NCBI RefSeq assembly: GCF_020509005.1
Contig: NC_063013.1
Coordinates: 3,844,001-3,908,000 of the forward strand
Direction of reading: 5' to 3'
DNA from: Fulvia fulva
Taxonomy: Eukaryota > Ascomycota > Dothideomycetes > Mycosphaerellales > Mycosphaerellaceae
DNA length: 64,000 nucleotides
Positions 51,812 through 63,193 of the stretch are shown one piece after another. The stretch's first letter is position 1. Every line of letters starts with the position of its first letter. The translations under genes were made by a program, and so were the position numbers. The notes beneath the pieces are model-generated. The model was not told where the DNA came from and ran no database searches. It worked only from the letters and a program-made list of their open reading frames with translations.

Positions 51812-52862
51812 TCACAGCTTACTGCTACTCCCACCCGTCTCGTGCCACTGATCGTCCCCAGCCATCTGCTGCTTATCCAGCGTCCTCCGCCCCTCAGGTC
51901 CTTCTTCCAGCCCATTCTTCTTCCCCTTTGAGACATCCCTCCATCTAAACAACCTAGTATAAGCTGTGTCCCTCCTCTCTGACATCCACAATATGCTCCC
52001 CCAGCACAGGCAAGAACTTAAAGCCATGCCCACTCCCACCACTCGCCACGACGAGCCCTTCGGTTCCCGGGACGTAGTCTATTAGGAAACTGTTATCCAC
52101 CGAATCAGTATACCAACACAGCCTACAATTCGACAAATCCAGCTCCAAGAGGTCGGGCATATTCTCTGCGACGAAGGTTCTGATGACGCGCATTGCTTCG
52201 GCAGGGATCTGATCAGTGCCCGTTTCTGGGTACGATAGTGCTTCGCCGGTGGAAGTATGCCGTGTGTAAGAAGTCCACTTCGCACCACGAAACGCTACCT
52301 TGACCACCCCCTCCGGCGTCCTTGGCATGCCGTAGATCCCACCGATGGATTCGCCGGGCACTTTGTAGGATCCCATGTTCCAGGACCAGACGGGGAAGTT
52401 CTCTTCGCTGTACTTGTCCCAGAGGTCTTTTCGGTTAGGTGGAAGTTGGATGCTTAGGACGCGCCCGCCTGTCGTCTCGAGGAGATTCTCAGCCTCGGGG
52501 AGGAGGGAGGGCGTCCAGCCGCCGCAGGCTAGCAGGACTAGATGGGCGGAGTGCCGTTCGATGCCGGTGGTCACTATACCGGAGACGCGGTTCTTGGTCT
52601 TCATGGTGGACTGCAGGCCGTTATCGGGGCCGAAGTGGGTGGTCACGTAGGGAGACTGCTGGCAGAGGTGGAGGGCCCAGGTGCATGCTCGTGAGGCGAG
52701 GACGAAGCCGGCAGTTGTGTCAAGAATGCCATCAACCGGGAGCTGGCGTTGTAAGCGGTGGAAGGGATCGATTTTCGAGGCCGGGATGCCGTTCTTCTGG
52801 GCATCTGCCCTTCGCTCAGGGTCTGATACGCGGTATTTATTCCACGAAGCGAGTTCCGTGTC
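51812..52862 (-). pseudogene. FAD-dependent amine/amino-acid oxidase, 5'-truncated and frameshifted
   Basis: Similar to fungal fructosyl-amino-acid/sarcosine-type oxidases. The open frame from 52862 gives GILDTTAGFVLASRACTWAL, ERHSAHLVLLACGGWTPSLL and the C-terminal FAD loop ASGGSGHGFKFLPVLG. It lacks the N-terminal GxGxxG Rossmann segment and begins right after a TGA; no such motif is found in any frame for 500 bp upstream. At the 3' end the frame stops at 51954 (HSLY), whereas a frame one base over carries the expected family ending (RLFRWRDVSKGKKNGLEEG) to 51812. Truncation plus frameshift argue for a pseudogene. An unusual N-terminal exon further away cannot be excluded. Confidence 0.7.
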
Positions 52863-53543
52863 TCACATCCTTCGACTTGCCTCTTCGGCCGATGCAACAC
52901 AACGCCTCGTGCCGAGCATGTCTACTGCGACTCGGACTTCACGACAGTACAACAGTGCTGCTCACTACTGCTGGCGACATGGCCTTCACGAGCCGCGACG
53001 GCTGCGACATGTACCACCATCGTGTGACAAGATTTGCAAGGCGTGCGCCATAGTGAACATCGCAGGCCCCGAATTCGACACCGCACCCGCCAAGGCATGC
53101 GTCGTGACCAATTGGCGGCACTCGCTCTTACTGCCGGGCGACCCAATGCTACAGCAGGTGGTGTACGGCTGGTGAGGTGAGCAACAGGCGGCCTGCCCTG
53201 AACTCCGCATTCATCGACCGCCTTCGCGTAGTCTAGCATCGACGCGCCTCGTGCGAATGGCATGGGCTGATGCCTTGAGTCAACAAGACGTGCATGAACG
53301 TTGCACCAGTTGACTTCTAGTGACTGTGATAGTACACACGGTACAAGTACCACGCCCTTTCGACAAGTTGAAGCCCTATTGCGAGACTTACAATCCCACA
53401 AACTCTCATATCACCATCATCGAGAGTCATACTCAGCAGACGCTTCTCACATTACCAATCACCATCACCTGTAGCGAACTACCTTTTAAGGCTGCCAAAC
53501 GGTGCCAAAGGCTACACACACCATCCCCTCCAAGGCTTCCTCA
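52863..53543. other. Intergenic region beside the oxidase remnant
   Basis: Should hold the missing N-terminal half of the oxidase if it were intact, but no FAD-binding motif is present on either strand. The 3' part (53320-53540) is A/C-rich and may be the leader of the small gene at 53544. Confidence 0.4.
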
Positions 53544-53858
53544 ATGAGCATCCTCTACGACATCCTCGTTGCCGAGCAGCTTCGCGAGATACCACAACCA
53601 CGACAAACCAGAGAGCAACTTCTGGAGAAGTACTACCAGTCCAAGATGTATTCAGACAAGTCAGCCAAGTCGACCAAGTCGGATTCGTCCTCCATCGTGT
53701 CCAAGGACAGCACCATGTCAACGGCCCAACTCATCAAGAAGAAGTGCACCCCGAGGCTCAAGTCAAGTCAGGAGAAGTCGGCTGGAGAGAAGCAGGCAGA
53801 ACGAAGGGCCGATCGTCCTCGTAACGAGACGTTCGCATCGTACTTTGCGTTGAAATAG
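53544..53858 (+). CDS. Small basic, Ser/Lys-rich protein (104 aa)
   Basis: A single short exon from the ATG at 53544. The N-terminus forms an amphipathic helix (MSILYDILVAEQLREIP) followed by REQLLEKYYQSKMYSDKSAK. The rest is Ser/Lys/Arg-rich and probably disordered (SAKSTKSDSSSIVSKDSTMS). It ends RNETFASYFALK. No domain recognised, no signal peptide. Coding is supported by composition and a CT/AC-rich leader with a stop-free frame from 53502, but the gene is short and could be spurious. Confidence 0.45.
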   Translation: MSILYDILVAEQLREIPQPRQTREQLLEKYYQSKMYSDKSAKSTKSDSSSIVSKDSTMSTAQLIKKKCTPRLKSSQEKSAGEKQAERRADRPRNETFASYFALK

Positions 53859-54822
53859 GGTGGCAACGCAGTGTCCGTCATGGCATGGGCTACTTGAGGG
53901 CTAACCGATAGCCACTGTTCGGGAGCGGGTCTCGATGAACATGAACATTGGGGTTCTGCTGACAGAGAGTGGGTAGAGGGGGGTATAATGGCATGGCTTA
54001 GCACGGCGTTGGGGAGTGGTCTATATTCCGAGAGGCTACGAGTAGCGATTCTTAGATGACACCTGAACAGATTGGTTGCACGGGTTCATGGAACAGAATG
54101 ATCAAACAGAACGACGATACGAGTACTTGAACAAATCCAGTCAACACCATACTTTCCTCCAGCTACATCCTTCTCACCTGCACAATACCCCAACACCATC
54201 ACTCCCCAACCATCAATCGCTCTAATCACAATTGGCATATGTGAACTCCCATCACCATTAATGACAACAGAGCTGCATCCGTTGCCTTGCTCCCGACATC
54301 TTTGCGACTGTGTGTATCGTGCTATGTCAGTACATCTTCCCCATGGTAGTCATTTCAACGGGCTGAGTCTATCGTACCGACTGACCTGCCGACACTCAAC
54401 ACATTTTCCGAGATTCTTATTGTTACATCTTCTCTTCAATGTATCGCAATTCTGTAGGCTCCGGTCAATCGTGTAAGATATTAGAAGTGGTATCTTTGGA
54501 AAGTATGCCCACGAATCCTGGTCATGGCTGCTCAGCGCATTGTATACCTTAGCCGCCAACAAGCAGCTCCTTCGTACGAGAAGCAAGCACGTGGGATCAA
54601 GTCCGAGTGTCTCACATGTCATACCATGCGAAAGAATGCCTGGCCATGACTGTTGCCTGGCATACGTGTACTTCCCGTGGTTCGGACGAAATCTTTCGTT
54701 GGTCGCATATAGCTTTCGGGAGGATTTCATTGCTGTCGTGCTCCATCGGACCATGTGGTATGTGTGCATTACTGCGACTTAGTCCGTTAGTCCGACAATT
54801 ATTCCGTACATGTTGCACACCT
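53859..54822. other. Intergenic, no gene recognised
   Basis: Nearly 1 kb between the small basic protein gene and the 3' end of the Arh1 gene. A minus-strand frame at 54350-54769 lacks any recognisable feature. Presumably 3' regions of both genes. Confidence 0.4.
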
Positions 54823-56472
54823 CTATCCATCCAGCACCTTCAACATCTCTTCGACAGTCCTGAACTTCTCCCTCTCTTTGCCCTTGTCTTTCCCTCGCTT
54901 CACCTCCTCGGCGTCAATCTTCTCCCAATCTTGCCAGCTGACAGCGCGGATACTTCGTTTCTCCGCCTCTTTCTTGACCTCTTCCCAGCCGGCCTTCTGC
55001 TCACCAACGCCTTCGTTAAATCTAACGTTCTTCTTCCAGTCATCGACGATGATGTCTGCAGTAGTGAATGCGTCGTCTAGCGTACTAGCAATGACGCCTG
55101 TTGGACCGCGCTTGACCCATCCCGCACAGTACATGCCCGGAACATGGCCTGCTGTAAGATCTCCACCAGGACCAAGATCTGGTGATAAGACGCGTCCATA
55201 GCGATCATTCGGGATGATGCCTTTCTTGCTATCAAATGGTACGCCCAGGAGGTCAAGACCAGGAAGTGCTTCCGACTCGTAGCCTATCGATCGGAAGGCC
55301 AGCTGTGCACTAACGACGCCTTTCCTGCCTGTCCCTCTCACTTTTGCTCCACGAAGAGCGCTCAGATCGTGCTGTGGCTCACCTGTCATGAGCTCTGACA
55401 TGTGCTGAACATACTCTGTCTGCTCGAAGCCAATAGCTGCAAGATCTGTCCCGTTCTTGGAAAGGAACTCGACAGGCGAACGAAGATATCCCAGCTGCCA
55501 CGCATTGACTGCTTGCTCGATAGTTTCCTTCGAGCCTTTCTGCAGCAACTCCGCAATGCGCTTCAGCTGGCGTGGCAGCTTCTTCGTCTCCACTTGTAGC
55601 AAGGCCTGCCAGCCCTCTGGAGGCGGTACAAACGCCAGACCTCGCAACTGCAGCAACTCACGAAGCTCTTTGATCGTGTATGGCGCCTGTAGCGGACCTC
55701 GCCGTCCGATGACCTTGACGTTACGCACCCTGCTCTTGCTCAGAGCTTGTAAAGCGTGTTCGGAGATGTCGGTCTTGCGTAGCTCTCCCAGCGGCATGAA
55801 CAGTATCCTTGTCACATCTAGGGCAACATTGCCCTGGCCAATGACTACCGCAGTATCTCCCGCCCCGAGATCTGGATCGAGGCCTGCATATTCTGGCAAG
55901 CCATTATACCACCCTACAAAAGCTCTCGCCGAATGTGCGCCAGTCAATTCCTCGCCTGGCACGCCCAATTTCTTATCTTTCGACGCTCCGTACGCGAAGC
56001 ATATGGCATCGTAGTGTGGTGCGATCGAGGTCAGCGGAAGGTGGCCTTCGCCGTCGCCTATCGGTACGTTGCCAATGTAGTTGAAGCCTTCGTACTTGGC
56101 GACATCAGATAGGGTATCTGCGCATTTCTACTGTGTACGCTAATCAGCTATTGCCCGTCCGAAGCATGAAGACAAGAGTCATACTTTGGCTTCAGGATGA
56201 TCTGGAGCAATGCCGAATCGTACAAGCCCATATGGAGAAGGTAGTCCCTCATACATGTCGATTCTCGCATCTGGCAATGCTTTGAGTAGTCGATATGCTG
56301 AGTAGAAACCAGCAGGTCCAGATCCTATTATGGCCAAATGCAACGGTTGTTGTCGCGTGCTCGCGGTGCTGTAGGCTTTGGTGCCATCTTGGTTGACTTT
56401 ACGCCTCTTGATCGTGCCATTACGACCAGCTTGTCGACAACTTCGACACACAAATGCAACCCTCCCAAGCAT
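54823..56472 (-). CDS. ARH1: NADPH:adrenodoxin oxidoreductase homologue, mitochondrial (530 aa)
   Basis: Transfers electrons from NADPH to mitochondrial ferredoxin for Fe-S cluster and haem A synthesis. Two exons (56185-56472, 54823-56127) with a 57-bp intron. The start at 56472 gives a basic presequence (MLGRVAFVCRSCRQAGRNG) ending near AYSTAS, a typical matrix-targeting signal; the frame also has an ATG at 56625 that would add a hydrophobic stretch and seems less likely. FAD motif LAIIGSGPAGFYSAYRLL (about 42) is followed by SPYGLVRFGIAPDHPE, the NADP motif VIGQGNVALDVTRIL (about 190), RRGPLQAPYTIKELREL and the C-terminal YCAGWVKRGPTGVIASTL, all family signatures. Confidence 0.93.
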
Positions 56473-56699
56473 CTCCCAATGTTGATCAAGTGAAAGAGCG
56501 ACAGCGGCGAACAAAATCATCGTCATCAACCCATGCCATCGGTAAGTCCGGCTGCGATATATAAGCTTAAACGTTGCCCTGGATACATCCCGCAGTGATT
56601 CAATCAACATCACTTTGACTTGCATTCCTCTTCTGCTGTATCGGAACTGCTCAGTCCTTTCGCTCTACACCACCACTCACTGTCACTACAACGAGAGCC
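56473..56699. promoter_or_regulatory. Short bidirectional promoter, ARH1 / four-span protein
   Basis: 227 bp separate the two divergent start codons, so the two genes must share regulatory sequence. The plus side ends in a CA-rich leader (CACCACTCACTGTCACTACA). No specific site assigned. Confidence 0.55.
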
Positions 56700-58634
56700 A
56701 TGGGCGGCTCGGACCAACCCTTCCTCTACGATCCAGCACCGAACAGCAGACCACTGTCATATCCATACTCCGACTTCAACCCTCGAGCAGCAACCCAAAG
56801 CCACTATGCGGCCATGACAGAGCGTGCCGAGCGCCAGAAGCGCAAAGCAGCCCAGGACGGACGACCGTTGATCAACTTCAATCAACACCCGGACAGCTAC
56901 ATGGTTGTCAACAACCCAACAGTGGATCACAAGCCCCTGTCGCCAAGCACTAAGAGGAACATTATTTGGACAAGATGGTCGCAGTTTGTTCTGAGATTGT
57001 TCCAGGAGATTGGCGCACTGGGCATACTGGTCTGCGTCATCTGCTTGAAGATGAAGAACGACGGCCCTGGCTGGATCATTCGAGTTGCGCCGGCATGGGA
57101 CGCGGTCATTACCATGTACGCCATCTACCATCTACTGCGACCTGCCAAGAACCGAACACCCGCGAGCAGTGCTAGCTACCACTTCTTTGCCCTCTTCATG
57201 GACACTGGCCTGATCCCCTTCTACGTCTTCATCGCACTTTTCGCGCGCCAGAACTGGGAACAAGCGCCAGCGGATGAGAACAGATGGACCAGCTTCTTCA
57301 GCACCACTTACGCCACCACCACCGTCATATGGACGACCTTTATCGCCAGCATTGTTGTTGGCGGTCTTCATCTGGTCAGCATTCTGCTTGATCTGTACTT
57401 GATTGTGATGTTCAGGAAGATTGCAAACCTTCCACCTGATCTCAACCCTCTCGAAGACAACCTCACTGGCAGTGGGATCAGTCGCTCAAGATCCTCCAGG
57501 CATAAATACAAGAACAGTGAGATGAGCACCGCGTCAACGCTCAGCGGGGAGAAGGGTCATGGATACCATCTGAGTGGCAGCACTCTGAGCGGTGGCGAGT
57601 CACGCAACTCGTTGTTGAAAGAGCCGGAAGTCAGGGTCGTGCCTTGGAGTCACAGCAGAACCAACCTGGACAATACGTACTCCGGCCACAACCCTGAATC
57701 TGCTCGTCTCTCACGCCAGCAGTACGATGACTTCAACCTGCACCAAGGTCCACGATCTGGGCGTAGTTCGCGCCAGGATGTAGGGGAAGGTCACCGCTCT
57801 CGCGCTGGGACTGTCGTCACTCCAAACGAGAACACAGACGTCTTCGATTTTGGCGACATTCCTCCAGTTTCCAGCTTCAATGATCGTCCCAACTCTTTCC
57901 ACTCTGCTCGAGGCAACAGCTCCGACCGTATGCCTACCGCATCACCAAACACCATCAACAGGACCCGAGAGAAGGAAGGTCTTTTGAACGACAACTGGTA
58001 CGTTCTCGACGAGCAGGACGCCTCCGACTTGGGCTCTCCCCGCCGTCAAGGTAAACCAGCACCACCATACTCCGTCGAGCCAACCCTACCCAATGTTCAG
58101 CTCGAGCGAGCGGACTCCTTCAACCATCAGCCGCTAAAGATGAACCCTCCAACCCCACCAATGTCCCACGACGAGTTCCCCGACCCAGGCGATCAAGACG
58201 TCGTCGACCCACACCACGGCCACTACAACCCAATCGAGACCGGCGTCGCCAGAACCCTCACAGTCCAATCCCACGCCACCAACGCATCATCCGTCTACTC
58301 CGAGTCTGCACCATCGCTACGCTCCGACAGTCGACCCAACAACTTCACTCCCAAGGGCAAGTTCTACGGCGACCTCTCTTCTGCTACCCGCGGCGTTCGT
58401 GGCGTCGTGCCGATCGGCCAGACACACTTTCCGGAAATCCAGAACATGGGCCGATATGGCGTACCGACACCGCAGTCGAGCCGTACCCCGAGTCCGCAGA
58501 AGCAGGGTGGACGGGTTGTGAGTAGGACTGGTACGGATATTGCTGATGCACAAATGTATGCGCAGCAGAATCTGAGGGGCAGGAATGTTAGTGGAAAGGT
58601 CGCGGAGGAGGGGAGAGGGGGTGCTTGGAGGTAG
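56700..58634 (+). CDS. Four-span membrane protein with long cytosolic tail (644 aa)
   Basis: A single-exon gene. After a polar N-terminus of about 95 residues come four hydrophobic helices: FQEIGALGILVCVICL, VAPAWDAVITMYAIYHLL, FFALFMDTGLIPFYVFIALF and a long one, ATTTVIWTTFIASIVVGGL continuing to LLDLYLIVMF. The first 240 residues are well ordered. The remaining 400 are Ser/Pro/Asn-rich and probably disordered, with repeated motifs such as HLSGSTLSGG and PPTPPMSHDEFPD and many potential phosphorylation sites. Such proteins are conserved in Pezizomycotina without a known function. A plasma-membrane or ER location is inference. Confidence 0.8.
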   Translation: MGGSDQPFLYDPAPNSRPLSYPYSDFNPRAATQSHYAAMTERAERQKRKAAQDGRPLINFNQHPDSYMVVNNPTVDHKPLSPSTKRNIIWTRWSQFVLRLFQEIGALGILVCVICLKMKNDGPGWIIRVAPAWDAVITMYAIYHLLRPAKNRTPASSASYHFFALFMDTGLIPFYVFIALFARQNWEQAPADENRWTSFFSTTYATTTVIWTTFIASIVVGGLHLVSILLDLYLIVMFRKIANLPPDLNPLEDNLTGSGISRSRSSRHKYKNSEMSTASTLSGEKGHGYHLSGSTLSGGESRNSLLKEPEVRVVPWSHSRTNLDNTYSGHNPESARLSRQQYDDFNLHQGPRSGRSSRQDVGEGHRSRAGTVVTPNENTDVFDFGDIPPVSSFNDRPNSFHSARGNSSDRMPTASPNTINRTREKEGLLNDNWYVLDEQDASDLGSPRRQGKPAPPYSVEPTLPNVQLERADSFNHQPLKMNPPTPPMSHDEFPDPGDQDVVDPHHGHYNPIETGVARTLTVQSHATNASSVYSESAPSLRSDSRPNNFTPKGKFYGDLSSATRGVRGVVPIGQTHFPEIQNMGRYGVPTPQSSRTPSPQKQGGRVVSRTGTDIADAQMYAQQNLRGRNVSGKVAEEGRGGAWR

Positions 58635-58945
58635 AGCTTCGAGGAGAAGCTAAACGAAGGTGATAACAGTACAGATCATGATGAGGGGCGGTTACGATAC
58701 GAGGCTTTGGACAAGGACAGTACAGTTGCATAAGAAGGATGTTCCAGCACAGGGGAAGGCGTTTAAGGCGAGAAAAGTCTAGCTGCTTGGGTTTTTAGGC
58801 GTTGGAAGTGCTTGTTCGGCGTTCTAGCATCGCGGGCATAGTTTGTCTGTCGATAGTATAACAATAACAGTATTGTATAGAATCACCTCACACTCGTTCT
58901 GATCTCACTTCAACTTCAGCGGTCTCGCCATCAAAACGTATACTC
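58635..58945. other. Convergent 3' intergenic region
   Basis: Two genes end toward each other. A run TATAACAATAACAGTATTG (58857-58875) is AT-rich and may include polyadenylation signals. No gene seen. Confidence 0.4.
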
Positions 58946-59218
58946 TCACAAATAGCCCCACCTCCTCGCCATGAGCTCTCGAAAGCGTGCTTTGAGCTCC
59001 TCATGCCGTTGTTGAGAAGTAATGTACTTGTCCTTCAGTCTGACATAGGCCAGCTTGTACTCCTTGACTTCTCGATCGCGTCGATCTAGCTCCCTATCGC
59101 GGTGGTGAATAGATGCTCTGAGGCGCTCGTTATCCTTCAGAAGTGTTGGAACGTCAACGCCGTAGCGATCTCGCGTGATCTCATCCACGACGTATGTTGG
59201 GTAGCGGTGATATGCCAT
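58946..59218 (-). CDS. Coiled-coil protein, 5' end unresolved (at least 90 aa)
   Basis: The C-terminal 90 residues from ATG 59218 are strongly heptad-like and charged: PTLLKDNERLRASIHHRDREL, DRREVKEYKLAYVRLKDK-type repeats and QRHEELKARFRELMARR. The frame stays open upstream to 59422 with protein-like sequence (DWTRYEQAGLALNSALV) but without an ATG, so one or more upstream exons are likely. A GTACGT...TGTAG candidate intron at about 59305-59251 would break the frame and is not supported. Function unknown; perhaps a small scaffold or part of a larger protein. Confidence 0.5.
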   Translation of the reverse strand: MAYHRYPTYVVDEITRDRYGVDVPTLLKDNERLRASIHHRDRELDRRDREVKEYKLAYVRLKDKYITSQQRHEELKARFRELMARRWGYL

Positions 59219-60069
59219 TCGTCGTTGTGGATGACTACTATGCTTTGTCGCTACAGGAACGTTAGCCAATAAATCTGATGCAGAGTTGTGATAAGCCTGA
59301 CGTACCGTTTGCTTGACCACAGTTAGATACTTTGGTTCGCTGGAGTGGACGAGAGCAGAGTTCAGCGCGAGGCCAGCCTGCTCATATCTGGTCCAGTCGG
59401 CGGCAGTGCCATTGTTCGGCAAACAAGCGCTGCGTCAGAAGGCGCCAGAACTTGTGATTAGAGACAGACTTCTTTGGCCGCTGCCTTGTTCATTTGATGA
59501 CTGGAGGGCCTCCAGGACTGTCACCGCCAATACAAAGAAGCTGAGAAGTACCGACACACCGGTCGGCAGGGCGATGCAGAGGGCAGAGAGTAGGTGTCGA
59601 CGTGCAGAACAATCTGCTGACGAGGGCTGGCACTGCCGCAATGGTCATGTCCTGAGGCAGCACTGCCTGCTTCTGTAACACATCTGTTGAGGACTGTGAC
59701 CTCAGCCACAGCAGAGCTTCGCATCGCTTGAATGGCATCTTGAATTTCCGGCCAGAAGTGATGGAGCCATTGTGTGCAATACGCGCGACGCTACCATATT
59801 CAATGGTAATTCCACAAGAACAGTTCTGCCAAGTGGCGCAGTCCTCCGTGGCGTGATGCAAGCGAAAGTACCACACCGACAGCTCGACATGATGTGTGCC
59901 GCTTGCAGCAGGCTGTAGCAGATGCTGACAGTGCGGCCTCACATAAGGCTTTGTCGCCCGCATCTGTGTTAAAGCTGTCGCCTGGCTGAACCTGCTGATC
60001 TTCCTCTGCCTGTGGGAGCTCAGAAAAGTCTTTTCCTCGATGTCATCACATCGAGCAGTGCATCACTCA
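59219..60069. other. Unresolved interval, possible upstream exons of the coiled-coil gene
   Basis: An open minus-strand frame (59490-59963) is Cys-rich but matches no family. No clear exon or RNA gene could be defined. Confidence 0.35.
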
Positions 60070-61279
60070 TTAAGACTCAAGATTGGAAGAGTTGGCGCGT
60101 GATGCCTGTTCGTGCTCGATTGTGACCGATATCTGCCGCCGTATTATGGGATCCTCGCTCTCGTTCGAACCTGAAGTGGACAGCCTTCGGGGCGTCTTGC
60201 CCTTGCTAGAGTCGTGGAAAGCGCCAACCCGATAGTCGCCGACATTAGGTCGCAGCTGTAGCTGATCTTCTGGTCGGTCCATGTTACGAGATCCTGAACC
60301 TCGTTTGGAGCTGGACTCGATCCGACTCCTGCCGCCCGAGCGCACGTGTGATGCCAGGTTATAGCCACCTCCCAGACCACGCTTCTCGGACGAAGGGTCC
60401 CAACCCATCGCCTGGTTGTAGCCTCGAACGAAGTTCTTGATGGTGGGGATCGTGGTCGCGATGAGGGAATAACCAAGTGCGACTTGCTGCCAAACCAGCA
60501 CATCTGCGACAGCCAAGCCCGGGTCTGGCGACTGGACGTATTTCGCGATCCAGACACGGTGTAGAGCTGCGAAGATGGCGCATACGAGTCGAAATCCGAA
60601 TGCCATGACCACCGTGACCTTGATAGACAAGCGCATCTGTAGCGGCCATACCAGGACAACAGCTAGGGCGACATAGACGACTTCGCGAGCTGCATCAGTA
60701 CTGATGACGACCGTCCAACGCGCGAGCTGCATTCCATTAGCAGGAGATTGCTCATCCCATTTGGCTGCACTATCTTACCTTCCCATCGCAGCGCGCTGGA
60801 CCATAGAGCATCTTCCACGAGCCACACCCAATGCTTACGCCTGAGACACTCGCAACGCCCCAGATTATGGTGAGGGCTACAGCAGCGTTGCAGCACCACC
60901 AGGCCGTCCGGTGCTCGCGTGTGAACAGCCTCTTCATGAAGAAAATCACACCCAGCTTGCTAAGCATCATGGTGACAATGAAGAAGATCTCGCTGGCCAG
61001 AACGGCATGCGCCAGCTGAGCTGCATGACTCTGGCTGAGAAGCAAAGTGCTCTGCCCGAGGCCTTGATGCAGTCCTACGTAGACGGCAACGAACTGTCCC
61101 AATGCGACAATCGTCGCTCCCGCAATGAGCCAGTCGTCCTTTCCAAGGGTATGGAACTTGATCTGGAATCTCGTCGCCAACGTGATGATGGCGAACATCA
61201 GCGACAGGATGGCCGCAACCCAGACTATGCCCGCCCGATCCGTCGCGGCCACGGGAGAGACGCTGTACGTCGTGGCCAT
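60070..61279 (-). CDS. Fungal rhodopsin-like seven-span membrane protein (385 aa)
   Basis: Two exons (60779-61279, 60070-60726) and a 52-bp intron. Helices: GIVWVAAILSLMFAIITLATR, DDWLIAGATIVALGQFVAVYVG, SEIFFIVTMMLSKLGVIFFM, WCCNAAVALTIIWGVAS, EVVYVALAVVLVWPLQ, VVMAFGFRLVCAIFAAL, and one around WQQVALGYSLIATTIPTIK. The KDDWL motif after helix 1 and the GxLGVIFF-like helix 4 are typical of the Pezizomycotina fungal-rhodopsin/PTH11-like family, which lacks the retinal lysine of true opsins. No CFEM domain precedes it. The C-terminal 110 residues are polar (SGGRSRIESSSKRGSGSRN). Possibly a surface sensor; function not shown. Confidence 0.85.
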
Positions 61280-62182
61280 CGTGCTGGTGCGAGTGCTGTA
61301 AGCCTCCTGCTGCTGCTGCCGCTGCGCCTACCGCACTCGCGAACGCCCGTTCTTCACACTGGCACCACCCACGATGGTAAGAAGGGATAGAAGCCGAAGA
61401 AGAAACACGCGGCACAGCAAACCTTCGCGGAAAGTATTGGCGCAGAGGAGAGCTGAGATACGCACGCTGCACGCATGCTCCAGCCACATGCACTGCAGGA
61501 ATCAGGATGAACATCCTCCGCGCGCACGAGAGGCGTCGGCAGCTCGTCACGCCATCGCGTCGTCTGCACGAGCAGATCATCGACAGCAGTCGTGCGGTGA
61601 AAGACGTGGCGTTCTCTTGGCCAGCGAAGGACGGGAGATAACATCTGCCAGCGCCATTTCGCATCTGGTCGTGAGAGGATTTACCCGTGCGCTTGCGAGA
61701 TGCTGAGGATGCGGAATGGCCCTGCCAGATGTTAGAAAGCAGAACGGCAACAACACAAGACTGCCTGGTCGATCGATGTCGACAAGGCACACCAGTACAT
61801 ACAGCACTGTGCGAGCGGACTGCATGTTGAAACGGAGACGAACGTGTATCATATGCGAATGTATTCGATAGATTGCTCTACGTAACGCATCGTCTCAAGC
61901 GATGGTGATGCGAGCTAAAACCAGCCATGTACCAAGAAAGAATCGAAGCAGCAGAGCAAGCAAGTAACCAAAACGCCTCGTCCTTTTCTTCATTAACATC
62001 GTGAATATCCGCCTCAACCTTCTCCCAGTCGTAGCGATTCCATCGTACAAGACAATTCGCCCTTCGCTTTCGTGCTCGCTGCTATGCTGTCCCTCTATGG
62101 ATTCGTAATGCTGCAAAAGGGTATCTGGCATCGTGAATATCGTCCTGAAAGATCTAAAAGAGAAAAGCCCATCGCGCGCTGT
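61280..62182. other. Intergenic between the rhodopsin-like gene and GLT1
   Basis: Should hold the promoter of the rhodopsin-like gene and the 3' region of GLT1. Long antisense frames (for example 60960-61790) arise from the overlapping gene and from G/C-rich codons; no gene recognised. Confidence 0.4.
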
Positions 62183-63161
62183 CTAAGCCGCCGCGGTAAT
62201 GAGCTGCGAAGGTCCGCCATTGGCCTTGGAAAGAAGCTCGTATGGTGGTCGCTTCACGATACCACCAGTGACCGGGAGTTGAGTGCCGACACCAGTGAGG
62301 TAGGAGTCGACGTCTCGTGCGGATTGTCTGCCCTCGTTGATGCCCCACACGATCAAGGATTGACCACGTCGGCAGTCACCAGCAGCGAAGACGCCCTCAA
62401 CGTTGGTGGTGTACTTGCCTGGTGGCGTCTTGAAGTTCTTGCGGCCATCGAGTTCGACAAGGCCCTCGGTGACTCGCTCCTCTGGCGAAAGGAATCCCAT
62501 GGAAATGAGAACAAGCTCAGCTGGGAAGAACTCCTCGCTGCCTTCAATCTCCTTCATGTCCCAACCGCCGTTGCTGTTCTTGGTCCATTCAAGGCGCTTG
62601 ATGTTGACACCCTTGACATTGCCTTCATCGTCACCGACAAAGTCCTTGGACATGATACAGTACTCACGTGGGTCGCGACCCATGTGAGTCTTGACCTCGG
62701 TGTGACCGTAGTCGACACGGTAGATACGGGGCCACTGTGGCCAAGGGTTGTCGGCAGCACGCGCAGCTGGTGGCTGTGGGAGCAGCTCGAAGTTGATGAC
62801 AGACTTGGCACCGTGTCGGACGGACGTACCAATGCAGTCGTTTCCGGTGTCACCACCTCCAATGACGATAACGTTCTTGCCCTTGGCCGAGATGTATGCA
62901 TTGTCAGCAAGCTCAGAGTCAAGCAGGGACTTGGTGTTCTTGTGCAAGAATTGCATGGCGAAGTGGATGCCGCCAAGCTCGCGGTTTGGAATCTTCAGGT
63001 CGCGAGGAACGGTGGAACCAGTCGCAAGGACGACAGCGTCAGACTCCTTTCTGATGTCGCTGAAGCTTGGGTAGCCCTCCTGACCGATGAACGTGCTCGG
63101 CTTGAAGTTGATACCCTCTGCGGCCATGAAATCGACACGGCGCTGGACCACGTTCTTGTCA

Positions 63162-63193
<32 letters not shown>

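Noticed and set aside
60960..61790. 276-codon minus-strand frame over the rhodopsin-like gene
   Set aside because: Out-of-frame shadow of the real first exon plus upstream sequence; no domain.
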